64,000 bases of DNA from NCBI GenBank assembly GCA_963556195.1, contig OY744535.1, positions 87,423,949 through 87,487,948 of the forward strand, in the 5' to 3' direction. Every line of letters starts with the position of its first letter. Position 1 is the first letter of the stretch. The translations under genes were made by a program, and so were the position numbers. This DNA comes from Sepiola atlantica (lineage: Eukaryota; Mollusca; Cephalopoda; Sepiida; Sepiolidae). The notes beneath the pieces were generated by a model. It was not told the DNA's origin, made no database searches, and saw only the letters and a list, made by a program, of their open reading frames with translations. Below are positions 1-11,379 of the stretch, piece after piece.

Positions 1-900
1 GTGCCCTCTCGACGAAAATACACTAGAAATACCCGATAATCAGCTAGGGCTCATCCATTCACTGTGGAGGTCCTCAGAGGCCGGATAACCTACAACTCTA
101 GCAGCTTCTTTTCTCGTTCTACCGACCTCTAGAACTCTCTCCCTGCTCTCTTTCTCCCCGACGTTACTGACATGCAGAGGTTTAAAACTAATGTAAACAT
201 ACATATCGCTACACGGCTTACAATTTTGGATGGCTCCCTAAACCTACTCGCTAATTCTAAGTAGCCCTTTACGTCTACAGAGGCGTCCTGCCTTTTGTAG
301 TGTGAAATATATTAAACAAAAATCATATTACATTTAAATGTCTGCATGTTTATAAATTTAGGGAAATATGTAAGGGAGAGAATTCCAAGGGTAAGCTGTC
401 TAGAAAAAATAGTTTATTAGAATAACAAGCTTTTATAGCATCTTGGCACTTGTAGACTTACCATAGGGGTTTTGCTGATCAATTGGTCGATGGGAGGTAT
501 TTACGTTGTTAGGAAACAAGTGCAACACCATTGAAGTTCTTGTAAAGAAAGCACAGATATTCAACATTGCGGCTATGCAACATGGGACTGGGGCTTGCTA
601 CATAATGGTTAAGACTAATGGATTAGAGACCCCTGCTAGGCATTGTAAAATAGGAATAGACTAGTGGTTCGCCTACCAGCTCAAATCTTCTACGATACTA
701 CATACAGAGGCAAATTGTAGATTTTTAAAGAAAGAGAATACTGGACGGTGTTAGACGTTTTCTCCTTCAGTACAGTGATCCTTACATACTTAGCAGCAGA
801 CTTAACGATATCTACAATGTATTTGAGTTCAATTCATGTCGCATAGGAATGTTAAGTTGGGCAGTTCTTATAATACTTATGTAGTAGTATTTATCAAAAT
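1..900. other. Anonymous AT-rich flank without a recognisable gene
   Basis: No open frame of convincing length or recognisable motif was seen on either strand. The first 300 bases are less AT-rich than what follows and contain a pyrimidine-rich stretch near 110-160, but I cannot assign them to a repeat family. The rest is ordinary AT-rich DNA. Confidence 0.5.
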
Positions 901-1045
901 ATGATTTGTAAACACTCTTTTCATTTTACTTATATAATTTATATAATGCTGACGCATATTAAGCAAATTTTAAACAACAAAACAATTATAAGTATATCTA
1001 TAAGTTATGTAGTGGCTAGTAAAACAGCTACACCAGAGGTTTTCT

Positions 1046-1194
<149 letters not shown>

Positions 1195-1960
1195 TTATGA
1201 AAATATATGTATACGTATACACTATTATTGGAATTGTAATAGTTTGTAATAGTATTGCCTTTAAAAATATGTGCAATGATTACCATCCTGTAACGACAGA
1301 AGAATTAAAAAAGACAAACTTAAATACTAAACACAATTTACATAAAATGTGTAATATGACAATATTAACACTGCTCGAATGTTTTTTTAATCGTTCGAAC
1401 TGAATAATTTTAAAAGCGATTAGCTGTGAACTTAGTTTCGCATTCAAATGATATAAATAGGCATTTGCAAGTTAAATTATGAAATTTTAAGTACTAAAAT
1501 TACCCCCAGGTGAATTAAAAGTGTGTTTTCATAAATAAATAATAGAATTTAATAACTATATATATATATATATATATATATGAATATCACTGAATTATAG
1601 AATGTCTGCATATTTTTTGTTTGCTAACCTTTTACCGAAAAATTCAAAATAGCGTACTAAGGAGTGTATTCCTTGTGCGAAGCTTTGCTTTGTTGTTTGT
1701 TTTTCTCTTTGAGTTTTACCCACAATGGCCAACAGTGTGATGTAAGTTATTTTCAAGACTTTTAATTTGAGAATATTTTCTTATTTGTTGAGTTTTCTCA
1801 TGATCTTGAGGTGTATGATAATAATGTTTGTGGGCCGATCTCCACGGAAAAAAGTCATAAAGATGCATAGCACTGGAATCTTATGCTATTTGAAAATGTG
1901 GACCAATACAAATCTAAAATAAAAACCATAATTATTGGAATATAAAATAAACTTTTCTTT

Positions 1961-2005
<45 letters not shown>

Positions 2006-2056
2006 AGAGAGAGAGAGAGAGAGGGAGAAAGAGAGAGAGTGGGAGAAAGAGAAAGA
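1961..2056. repeat. Compound (TA)n-(GA)n microsatellite
   Basis: A TA run of about 40 bases is joined to a roughly 50-base GA-rich tract. It has the same TA-then-GA layout as the microsatellite at 1,049. The hammerhead-like core at 2,069 begins only about 13 bases after the GA tract, so the two may have been part of one inserted element. Confidence 0.95.
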
Positions 2057-2068
2057 TAAAATAATTAT

Positions 2069-2111
2069 CCACGGACACGTGTTTCGCAATTAATGCGGAT
2101 CATCAGCATGG
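2069..2111 (-). ncRNA. Hammerhead-ribozyme-like core (relic)
   Basis: Read on the minus strand, the 43 nt give helix I strand CCATG, the core CTGATGA, a helix II segment of 14 nt, GAAAC, a four-base loop ACGT, GTC, then CGTGG, which pairs back with CCATG through one G-U wobble. This is the order of a type I hammerhead with a very short helix III: A15.1-C, loop, G-U16.1, and cleavage expected after C17. CTGATGA and GAAA match the catalytic consensus exactly. Helix II is the weak point, since only about three pairs (GCA with TGC) form next to GAAA and the other side is unpaired. Such short-helix-III hammerheads are known from Penelope-like elements and metazoan retrozymes. Activity is not shown. 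Confidence 0.6.
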
Positions 2112-2224
2112 TTGACTAATGCTCGTCTCGAACCGTTGTCAATGGGGTTCTGACCGACTGCGCAAATTTATTTTATTACTTTTTATTTCATCATTCATAA
2201 CGTTACTTTTTGTTATGATTTGTG

Positions 2225-2715
2225 TTTATTTATTTATTTATTTATTCTTCTTTCATTCCTTCTTTCGTTCTTTCTTTCCTTTCCTTCATTCCTTCCTATT
2301 TCCTTCCGGAAGGAGTCTGAGTCAGGTGGTATGGGAAAGGGTCCGAGTTTTATAGTATGGGAATAAGTCAGATAGATAGTATTGGGAGGAGTCCGGATTA
2401 AATTGTATGGGAAGGAATCAAATTGAGGTGATATGGGCAGGAGTCAGAGTAATAGCGTATCGGAAGGAATCCCGCTCGGATCATATGGGAAAGAATCTGA
2501 TGCTATAGAATGAAGTATGATGGTATGGTAAATTCTCGGAATGTATAGTATGGCACGCATCGGATGGTATTGGAATATGTCAGCGGCGTGTCATATGGAA
2601 GAATTATGAGTCACATAGGAAGGAGATGGATGTTATTAGAAGGAGCTCGAGTCGGATTGTATAGGAGTTCGAGTCGGATTGTATAGGAGTCTGAGCAATA
2701 TGGTATAGAAAAGAA
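2225..2715. repeat. Tetranucleotide tract plus degenerate ~30-bp minisatellite
   Basis: A TTTA/TTTC/TTCC-rich stretch (2,225-2,305) leads into a decayed tandem repeat. Its unit is close to 28-30 bases and built around ATGGGAAGGAGTC followed by GAGT and a short AT-rich part. Many diverged copies run to about 2,715. Near 2,644-2,690 two almost identical 23-base units (TCGAGTCGGATTGTATAGGA) follow one another. No gene is implied. Confidence 0.75.
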
Positions 2716-3285
2716 TATTACATTTTCCGGTATCATATGTTTTCCTAAGCATATATATATATATATATGGTATATGCCGAATGACTTCGGACTTTTGGTA
2801 ACATGTACATAGTATATGTGTTCGGACTACTGACTTCATAAATGTTGTGTATCTTCTTAATAGTGTTAACACGAGTAGGTAGACCATTTGTTTTACTAGA
2901 CGTTATGCAGGATAACAAAATTGTAAGATTACAGTATAACTTTTTGTAACTGGCATGAATTAACTATCTTCATACTGTTGACTTTACTAACATTAAGTAC
3001 CCTCTTTTAATATGTTAGGATTTTGGAGGGCAGCAAGTAAACACTGGGCATTGAAGAGAAATGAATAAACTAGCCGAAGGAGAAAGAACAGTTTGATGGG
3101 AGAGATTGAACAAAGGGGTGATAGGGGCAGAGAGAAAGATAAATAGACGGCTAGAGGGGAGAGAGAGAGCTGGAGATATGGGAATGTTGTTATAAAGATA
3201 TACAGAAATTACATACTTTTTTCCATTTTGTTTTGTATGGGCCCGATCAACGACGAGTAGTCCTGCTAGTCGATAATAAACTAAT

Positions 3286-3391
<106 letters not shown>

Positions 3392-3527
3392 TGTCGGTGT
3401 TATCTGATACACACTACCATGTACAAAAATGTGCAGTTCAAAAAAGTTTTGTCTGAAATAGTTTTTTTAAGAATTGTACTATAAAATATAAAAGAGAATA
3501 CACAAGCAAAAATAACCTGCCGCGAGG

Positions 3528-3617
3528 GCGTTACTTAAAGTCTCATGTTCGAACGAACAATCGTCAGACGCCTGCCTACCATCATTATTCGTTCGAACAT
3601 GAAACTTTAAGTAACGC
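3528..3617. repeat. Short foldback (inverted repeat), MITE-like
   Basis: Two arms of about 34 bases, 3,528-3,561 and 3,584-3,617, are reverse complements with only one or two differences; the arms start GCGTTACTTAAAG and end CTTTAAGTAACGC. They enclose a spacer of about 22 bases. The unit lies between two TA microsatellites. It could be a miniature foldback transposon or a structured RNA/DNA hairpin; no coding sequence is present. Confidence 0.8.
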
Positions 3618-3651
3618 TATCATAGTAGGTGGGTTTCGCATAATTTTACAT

Positions 3652-3790
<139 letters not shown>

Positions 3791-3799
3791 CATGTATCA

Positions 3800-5230
3800 C
3801 ACGTTTGTAGAAAAACATCAACCAACCCAATTATAGGTCATACAATAACTAATATTGATTAATTTATTGAAATACTATAATTTACTGTGTCCGCTAGTGA
3901 TACTCTTCTTTCATCTATCTGGTCATCCTTTAGTAAGGAGCATTCCGACGTGTTCTTATTTTTAATATACTTATCAGTTTCTTTTAATGCCGACTTTTTA
4001 TGCAAATGCCTAAAATCGGAAGTCAAATGGCTAACGACGATGTTCTTTGAGTTTAACTTTAAAAAATATTTCTGCGAGGTTTTGATAAAGCGTTGACATG
4101 TGTTAATATATTTTTTTTACTAAAGCTGTCAGTTGTTTTCGATATTTTTTGTTGTAGTAGCCCAAATTGCCGAACGCTGGACGATATAAATAACTTGTTG
4201 ATGCTGTATTAAAATTTGCTATACTGACACCTCTACCTGCATGCGCCTATTGATTATGCAACTTAGTTGCCAATATATTCAGAAACGGGAGTATGACTTT
4301 CTCTCGTTATCCTTTGCAGACGGTAAACAATAGGATCTTGAATAATATTGATGTGATCCGGACTTGTGATCCACTCGTTCGCTTTACATTCTTTAATAAC
4401 AGTATTAGTCCGATGGCACAAGCGTGATATATTAATGCGACATCCTCGCCGGTATTTGTAATTTCTGCCGTAATTGAACGTTGGTGCTAAGCGGGATACT
4501 ATTTTCTTTTCTTTGTTATTTTCGCTAGTTAAGCATTTGTTTCGATAGTGCTTTTATTTTAGCTAGTATATATAAGGGAAACGCTATCGAATGTGTAAGA
4601 GTTTTCAATTGCTTCCATACTAAACCATTTTGTCCAACCGCTACTCATAATGAATTTATATCAACATTTGCACACGCTACAGACTTATAACTACAAACAA
4701 GGCCGACAGGAGACAGTGTTTTTTTTATCAGAATCCTACGACAATTTTCTGAATATATTTGCTTTGCGAAATATATTTGTTTCTCTCGTCGAATCTTAAA
4801 TGCTAAAAAGGTGGACAAATATTCTATGCTAAAATAACCATGACCACTTGCTTTTAAGAAAAGAAAAAAAATCCAAACGTTTTCAAAAATGTCGAAAAAA
4901 ATAACTTTAATGTAAATGTAAAATTGATAAAAAACAAACTTTTAATTCAATGTCGCAGACGAGTGACAATTTTAAAATGATTCATGCTCTTATAAATGTA
5001 AAACATTTCTCAAATTCTATATAATCGTTCAATGTATTTGCTATGTTTGCTTTTTGCGGCTGTTTTTTTTTAATTTTCGTCGTGTTTCTTCATGAATTAT
5101 TCTTGATTTAATGTGTATTTAAGTCGGTAGTGTTTCTGTTTCTTATTAAGGAATCAAGTGGCAACAATTATGTGCTTAGTTTTGTCTCTCATCACACACG
5201 ATTAACAATGACTAAACATGTTTACGTATT
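3800..5230. other. Anonymous AT-rich intergenic DNA
   Basis: Small open frames in this stretch (such as 3,887-4,096) show no known motif and are at the length expected by chance. Nothing else recognisable was seen. Confidence 0.5.
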
Positions 5231-5239
5231 TATAGTTAC

Positions 5240-5785
5240 TACACACTATAAATTCTCACAAAGGTATTCATCAGTGATTGATTACTGGTTATAAGACTCT
5301 GAATGAAAAGAAGTATCCCCATATTTACAGTACTCTCCATTATTGCAAATAACTTTGCGTTATCGTAACACATGTTTGTCATCGATTTCCCGCTGGAAAT
5401 GACCTTTGAGCTTGTATGGGATTTTGGTGGAAATAAGTCTCCCCAAGATTCGATTCCTCTCCGCATTTTTTTAGTGGAGGCCCGTTCTGTGCTCACCTTC
5501 ATCTTTGCTGACTCTTCACGACTATTTTGTCTTATCAGTCGATGATGGTTCCATCCCTCCTTTTAGGAAAAGGAGGATAGTTCATGTAAATTCTAGCAGT
5601 TTATGTACTTTGCTGTCACGTGGTGGTGTTCTTTTAATAGTTGTATTTTTCCTATCGTAACATGCATGTGGCTGTTTAGTATTCGTAACTTATGTGTGTT
5701 CGTTTCCACATTCAAGTGGTTTCCATAAAATATCAGCTGTGTTCATCATTGTCGTAGTTTAATGGTCTCTCTTATTATTATGTTT
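5240..5785 (-). mobile_element. 3'-end fragment of REL-endonuclease LINE (family A)
   Basis: The stretch matches, in the same order, the 3' parts of the longer family-A copies at 8,061 and 45,002. Shared landmarks on the plus strand are the block around CATTATTGCAAATAACTTTG with TTTCCCGCTGG just after it, the ACGACTATTTTG block near 5,519, and TCACGTGGTGGTGTTC near 5,618. It stops at an (ATT)n tract at about 5,785. Only the 3' untranslated part and the very end of the ORF seem to be present, so it is a 5'-truncated, inactive copy. Confidence 0.7.
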
Positions 5786-5859
5786 ATTATTATTATTATT
5801 ATTATTATTATCATTATTTTTTGTTTTATTGTTTACTCATCATGAGTCTTCATCTCAGT

Positions 5860-7075
5860 CAGTATTAGTAATTGCTCACTGAATATAACCAATAGTTATG
5901 CTATGGAATATTAGTTACATAACGTGTCCACATATGTCTAGCACTTTCCACATTGTTCGATACTCTTTGTAAATCATGTTGTTTCATGGAAACTACGGGT
6001 TACTCTCTGACACCCACATTTAGTATTCTCTGAGAAGTGAGTTGCAAAATCCTCGCCAAAGTCCTTTCTGCACTTTGCACTTGTTCTCCCTCTTCGGCAT
6101 GCTGATCCTTTTTAACCCGTCATAATAATTGTGTGTTTGCCAAATGTTTGCCACATCACGCGTTTGTGTGTGCATGTGTTTTTTACAGCTAAGTTCAAGA
6201 GATGTATGGCTGTTTCAGATTGTTTATAGTTCTCCAACACATTTTGATTCGAAATCTTTGTGAGTTTCTTCGCGAGTTTACTGTACTTGCTTAGTTATTC
6301 GCCCTGTGATCTGCTGGGAGTGAACGTCCATTATCTGGGTGTTTTCTTTCAGCCAATTATCATCACACACGGTCTCTTAGTTTTGAGTAGTTTGTCAATT
6401 ATTACCTCAATGGACCAGACGATATTATGCTATTCATTCTCCGGATGAGGTCTATATATTTGCAGTAAGTTAAAAAATACATGTTTGCATACTTCGCAGT
6501 GAACCTTATTTTCTCGACGCATTCGTTACTGATGGTGTATTTATTTTAAAATAGTTTGCTTCATTCACTTATATGAATCATCTTTTTGTCACATAGTCTA
6601 CATTTTTTCTGGTTGTTGTGTATTAAATTTAGAAATAATTATTTCAATTCACGTTCTTCTATGCAGCTGTCAGTAGCGGCTCGGTTGCTTTGTCTCTATG
6701 AGATTATTTTAGACATGCTCATGTGTTTCCATGAGTCTCTTCTCTGATCTTGTTTTTGTTTCCTATTTCCGGTATTGTTTATTCTTATTGTGTATTTTGC
6801 AGTTGTTGTTAGTTAGTCAGTGTTTTTGATTCTATACTTTTTTTTATTTCTTGCTTTGTTGCATTCAAACAGTCTTTTATACTTCCCAGACTCTTCAATC
6901 TTCTCGCATTTTGACGGAAAATTGATCACTATTATTTTTTTAGTGTAGTAGATGAAAATTACTTTATTAAACATGTAGTCTAGGTGCTTAAGTCCTTATT
7001 TTTTCAGCTTAAGAAGTGTTCCGATGACCTTGCTCGGCATACTAGTCAGGTATGCATTTCTCTTATCAGGTTTTA
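5860..7075 (-). mobile_element. Heavily decayed LINE family-A copy
   Basis: After a new ATT tract, the sequence TAATTGCTCACTGAATATAACC resumes the family-A 3' end seen at 8,090. Further right, weak matches continue in order: CTCTTCGGCATGCTGATCC near 6,090, CAGCTGTCAGTAGCGGC near 6,664 (compare CAACTGTCAGTAGAGATTC near 9,138) and the CAGTCTTTTATACTTCCCAG block near 6,871 (compare 9,400). All reading frames are broken. It ends shortly before the ATT array at 7,167. Confidence 0.55.
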
Positions 7076-7166
7076 ACTACACAATTTGGTTTCAACACAA
7101 TTCTTTTCCTTTTTTTTATTAGATTTCTATTAATATAATACTTCTAGAACGTTAATATAATTATAG

Positions 7167-7178
7167 GTATTATTATTA

Positions 7179-7227
<49 letters not shown>

Positions 7228-7376
7228 CATCATCAATATCATCATCATTATTATTATTATCATCATTATCATTATTATTATTATCATTATTATTATTATT
7301 ATTATTATGATTATTATTATTATCATCATTATCATCATCATTATTATTATTATCATCATTATCATTATTATTATTA

Positions 7377-7422
<46 letters not shown>

Positions 7423-7470
7423 CATTATTATTATTATTTTCATAATTATTATTATTATTGTTATTATTTT
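7167..7470. repeat. Long (ATT)n/(ATC)n trinucleotide array
   Basis: About 300 bases of ATT repeats with interspersed ATC units. The poly-isoleucine frames on both strands are artefacts. Confidence 0.98.
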
Positions 7471-7499
7471 TATATATTCACAACGAGTATAGGTCTAAT

Positions 7500-7720
7500 C
7501 GTTACCAATGATAGCGCACTAGAAATAACACGTGGTATGCTCTGAAGTCTAGTTTTCAAAAGATCTCCCAAAATTCCCCAAACATTTCACCTCTATTGAT
7601 AACCGCTGTAAATCAATTTTATTTATAACAACAGCTGATTACCATGTGTTTCATACCAACCACAACTGTTTGTCTTCACTTGAATTTAGGTAGCAATTAG
7701 TCTATCTAAGTTTTAAAGAT
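7500..7720 (-). mobile_element. Small fragment of LINE family-A 3' end
   Basis: The stretch from about 7,580, CACCTCTATTGATAACCGC followed by AACAACAGCTGATTACCATG, aligns with CACCTCTTTTCGATCACAAACG and AACAACAGTGTACCATTG near 45,089-45,150. It sits to the right of an ATT array as the other family-A 3' ends do. The match is short and decayed, so the call is tentative. Confidence 0.4.
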
Positions 7721-7801
7721 TCTACGCGCACACACCGTAAAGGTATTTCATCTTTCCTGATTTTTCACCGCCATTTATTGTTCCGTTTTACCTGTGTGTT
7801 T

Positions 7802-7815
7802 GGGGGGGGGGGGGG
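7802..7815. repeat. Poly-G run of 14
   Basis: Fourteen consecutive G residues, followed a few bases later by a further run of six. Such runs are rare in this AT-rich window and could form a G-rich structure on the plus strand. Confidence 0.9.
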
Positions 7816-7877
7816 AGTCGGGGGGCATTTGTTGGGATTCATCGCACGTTTATTTCTCGTAGCTTTTCTTCATCTTC

Positions 7878-8016
7878 TTCTCATTTTTTTCATCTTTCTT
7901 CTTCTTCTTCTTCTTCTTATTATTATTATTATTATTATAATTATTAATATTATTATTACTATTATTATTATAATGATTATTATTATTATTAATGTAAGTA
8001 TTATTATTATTATTAT

Positions 8017-8048
<32 letters not shown>
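7878..8048. repeat. (TTC)n-(TTA)n-(AGT)n compound trinucleotide array
   Basis: Three adjoining trinucleotide blocks: CTT, then ATT with small interruptions, then about ten AGT units. The LINE copy at 8,061 begins immediately after it. Confidence 0.95.
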
Positions 8049-8060
8049 TCTGAACTCAGA

Positions 8061-10560
8061 AAGAGTGCTCACACAAGTTATCGTCACTGATTGCTCACTG
8101 ATAATAACCACTAGCGTTTCTTGGAGACTGACTGACAACAAGCCTCCTCTGATTTGTACTACTCTCCACCCGTTTTCTATAACCATCGCAAATGACTTTG
8201 CAGTATCTCAACAGCCTCATACCCTTAATTTCCTGTTGGTAACAACCATTAGTCTACTCTTAAATATCGGTGGGAATTAGTACTCTCCGCACTCTTCTAG
8301 GCTTGTTTTTCTCTTCTCGGTCTTCCCATCCTCCTTGACACTTAACGACTATTTTGAAGGTATCAGCTTAGGCTGGTGCCATCTTTTTTGTCGGAGGGGT
8401 GGGACAGTGTATTGAGTGCCTTGGATTTTCTCTTCATTGGGTTCACGTGGTGGTGTTCTACCTGTTGTTTGATTAAGTTTATGTTAACACATCTATAGGC
8501 TCGTAACCGTTCGTAGCTTATGTTGGTTGGTTTCAGCATTCGAGGAGTTCCCTTTACATGGTAGCTGTTTTCATCATTGCCGTCCTATCTATGGTCTCAG
8601 TGATCCTTTCTATTCCAATTTTCCCAAGTCTATTCCGGGTGTTTAGGGACTGGCTCTAATGCTTCTACGAACATAGTTATTATATTGGCTTTCGTCACCA
8701 TCCATATCCTTGTCAGTGTGCTGACAAGTCCGTTATTCCGTCTCTTTGATCATAACTCTGTTCTATACTGAACGGAAACATTTACAACTTGGCAGGCTTT
8801 TCACTTCTTGTAGATTATTAAGACACCCGAGCTCCTTGCTTGTTTGACTACATCTCCAGAGGGTTTTGTGATTTTCGTTTTTCAGTTATGTATCTGGTTT
8901 ATGTGTGTACTATTTGTCAACATGTTTCAAATGCAATTGTTTTCATAGTTAACTTTGTACTGCTTTCCTTACGTAGTCGTGTCTGCTCTTGCATTCATTG
9001 TGGGCTTGTTTACTGCATTCACTTATCATGTAATTTACTGTTTCACCCTTTTCTTTACACAGTCTGCAGTTACTTTTTTTTTTGGTGTTATCTAATTTTG
9101 CTTAAGTGTAGTAAGTCCTAATCGTATCGTTTTGTGCAACTGTCAGTAGAGATTCCGTTCTGTGTTCAAGGTCATTTTCTTTGCTATGACCAGGAATATA
9201 GGTTATTCTATTCTCTTGTCATTTTTATTGAAACCTCCATGTAGCTTTATTTCTTCTCACCTTTCTTTTCTTGTGTTTTTGTTTCTAGTTTCGGTTCTTC
9301 GAAAATTGTTCTATTTGGACGGTGTCTCGTTATGCGGTGATCATCCTTTCTGTGTTCTGGGTTATGTATTGCTTCATCTTTTATTGTGTCTTCTACACAG
9401 TCTTCTATACTTACCAGTTTTTTCAGCCTTTGTTTATTGTCACGTAGAGTCTGCCTCCATCGTTGTTTGGGATTTAGTGCTTTGTGCATGTTCATTATTT
9501 TTCTAGTCTCCTACTCAAAGTGCCGGTGTTCTTCTTTAGTCGAGCCTATGCATGGCCAGACTATCTTTTTAGGGATACTGACCAGGTGTGTATACGTTAT
9601 ACTATATTTCTGACTATATAATGTTGTTTCTAAGATTGCCCTTCTTCGTTTCGGAGATTCTTTTCATCTCTTATCTTTCATTTCTGTAGATTTGATTGTG
9701 TCTGCTTCTGGAACTGTCAAATACTTACAGCTATTCTGTTCTCCTATGGCCTTTATTTCTTTGTTCGGCAGTTTCATGCCTTCTATTTTCTCTACTTTTC
9801 CCTTATTCATCTTTATCACTTCTATTCAAAGTTCCATGTGCATGTTCTGACTGAATATTCTGGTCGTATTTATAAGCTTTTTGAGTCACTTTTGCTTTTT
9901 GCAAATAGATTCAGGTCGTCCATATATATCATAGTTGTTTATTATTTTTCCTGTGTCTGTAAACTTGTGTTCGGCATCACATTTCCTGATAATGTAGATG
10001 AGTGTAACTATGTCTATGATAAATAATAGTGGTGATTGAACATTTCGTTGGACAACCCCTCTTTGTATCTTTATGTCACTCAAGAGCTGTCATCCAGTTG
10101 GCAATTCTAGTGTCCATGTTCCCATTGCTTTCGTTATGGAATGAATATTCTTGTCAGGTATCGTGTACGTTTTCAGCATTCATGTATCCATGATTGAGGT
10201 GTTTTGTCTTATGCTTTCTTGTTATCAATACAGGCCACGGACATATACTTTTTTCTGCTTCTTACATATTTCGGGAAGTGTTGATAGATGTATAGCAGAT
10301 CATGAATCCCTCTGTTCCTTTCAAGCATCATTTTGTTCCTCGGAGGAGCAGTCCACGATTGTACAGATAGTGATAGATTTTTTCTGACAGCATATAGTTA
10401 TGATTTTCCACACTGTTGGTAAAAGGGTGTATTGGTCTGTCGTATCTTAGGGTGGTTCTTGTTTTGGCGTCTCTTTGTATTAGCGTTGCCCTTCTTTCGG
10501 GCAGCGGTTCTGTTACCTCTTTTTTTAGATACATCCTCAAAGTGTTTGCGTAAAACTTCC
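8061..10560 (-). mobile_element. LINE family A: decayed RT/REL-endonuclease retrotransposon
   Basis: Minus-strand frames carry pieces of one non-LTR polyprotein, reading right to left. At 10,540-10,328 there is TLIQRDAKTRTT and then YDRPI, matching the RT finger motif with YRPI, followed by LSEKIYHYLYNRGLL. At 10,083-9,886 comes IQRGVVQ with QSPLLF, the RT palm motif, and then a damaged catalytic box region. Around 8,690-8,540 are frameshifted pieces matching the end of the C-terminal endonuclease domain (IDLGKIGIERI-like). The layout, RT followed by a C-terminal restriction-like endonuclease, is that of R2/R4/Dong-type LINEs. Many stops and frameshifts make it inactive. It runs from an AGT/ATT array on the left (3' end) to an ATT array at 10,587. 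Confidence 0.78.
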
Positions 10561-10586
10561 ATGTAAAGTCCTGAATTCTTTACATC

Positions 10587-10592
10587 ATTATG

Positions 10593-10642
<50 letters not shown>
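10587..10642. repeat. (ATT)n array
   Basis: About 18 ATT units at the 5' (right) border of the minus-strand LINE copy. Confidence 0.97.
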
Positions 10643-10643
<1 letters not shown>

Positions 10644-10740
10644 TCATTATAATCTCAACTTTTGGATGGTGTTTGTTGAAGTTTTCTTTTTATAGCATGA
10701 CTTATTGATTTACTCCTCTCCAGGAGTTAGGCACAAGGCC

Positions 10741-11041
10741 AGTTTTTATCTTACTCCCACAAGTAAGATGTGACCCAAGGTCGGGTCGGGAAAGTGGGGT
10801 TTAAAAATTGCCTGGGCAGCCCCGTCGGCATTCCCCGGTAAGGACGCCTCAGGCAGTAAGCAATAGAATTAATCCTCCCCAAAGAGGTGAGGCAAAGCCT
10901 GGGAGGGTGGACCTTCTAGAACTGCACAGGACAGACCCATAGACCGGCGTAAATCAAGCCCCGAAGGCCAAGACAATACCAGTCTATGGGGTGCAGTATC
11001 CATCGGAACAGATACTACACTTTGATCTTAGCCAAAAGGCG
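10741..11041 (-). mobile_element. U2 snRNA-headed SINE-like repeat, copy B
   Basis: On the minus strand this copy starts at 11,041 with GCCTTTTGGCTAAGATC, then AAAGTGTAGTATCTGTTC, which is the 5' part of U2 snRNA including the branch-point-pairing GTAGTA. It lacks the very first U2 bases. After the head the sequence leaves U2 and enters a body of about 260 bases shared with copy A. This body has a hairpin formed by GTCTATGGG and CCCATAGAC (10,981-10,990 and about 10,938-10,946) and a GC-rich block around TGCCTGGGCAGCCCCG. The body is not U2, so this is neither a U2 gene nor a simple retropseudogene. A SINE whose head was captured from U2 explains it best; snRNA-headed SINEs are a known class. 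Confidence 0.72.
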
Positions 11042-11379
11042 TTATTTAACCCCTACCCACAATAGGAATATGTGACACAAGGTCGGAAAGTGGGATTTGA
11101 AAAGCCAGCGCTCGAGAAGGTAAGCACTCTGGCTATTAAAAATTGCCTGGGCAGCCCCGTCGGCATTCCCCGGTAGGGGCGCCTCAGGCAGTAAGTAATA
11201 AACTTACTCCTCCCCAAAGAGGGGAGGCAAAGCCTGGGAGGGTTGACCTCCTAGAACTGCACAGGACAGACCCATAGACCGGCGTAAATCAAGCCCCGAA
11301 GGCCAAGACAATACCAGTCCATGGGGTGTAGCATCCATCGAAACAGATACTACACTTTGATCTTAGCCAAAAGGCCGAG
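11042..11379 (-). mobile_element. U2 snRNA-headed SINE-like repeat, copy A
   Basis: The minus-strand head begins at 11,379 with CTCGGCCTTTTGGCTAAG and continues with ATCAAAGTGTAGTATCTGTT, about 40 bases matching U2 snRNA. The body then runs in the same order as copy B, including the GGTCTATGG half of the hairpin, the TCCCAGGCTTTGCCTC block and GGGGCTGCCCAGGC. Its tail (ATAGCCAGAGTGCTTACCTT and on to GGGGTTAAATAAC) joins directly to the head of copy B, so the two are in head-to-tail tandem. The tails of A and B differ, which suggests two variants of one family and not a recent local duplication. No protein is encoded; an open frame over 11,289-11,516 is a shadow. Confidence 0.75.

Noticed and set aside
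7144..7492. Poly-isoleucine/methionine open frames on both strands
   Set aside because: They are translations of an ATT/ATC trinucleotide array and not genes.
9162..9506. 114-codon hydrophobic plus-strand frame suggesting a membrane protein
   Set aside because: It is the antisense shadow of the minus-strand LINE coding region.
10985..11379. Two functional U2 snRNA genes
   Set aside because: Only the first 36-40 bases match U2; the Sm site, stem-loops IIb/III/IV and proper length are missing.
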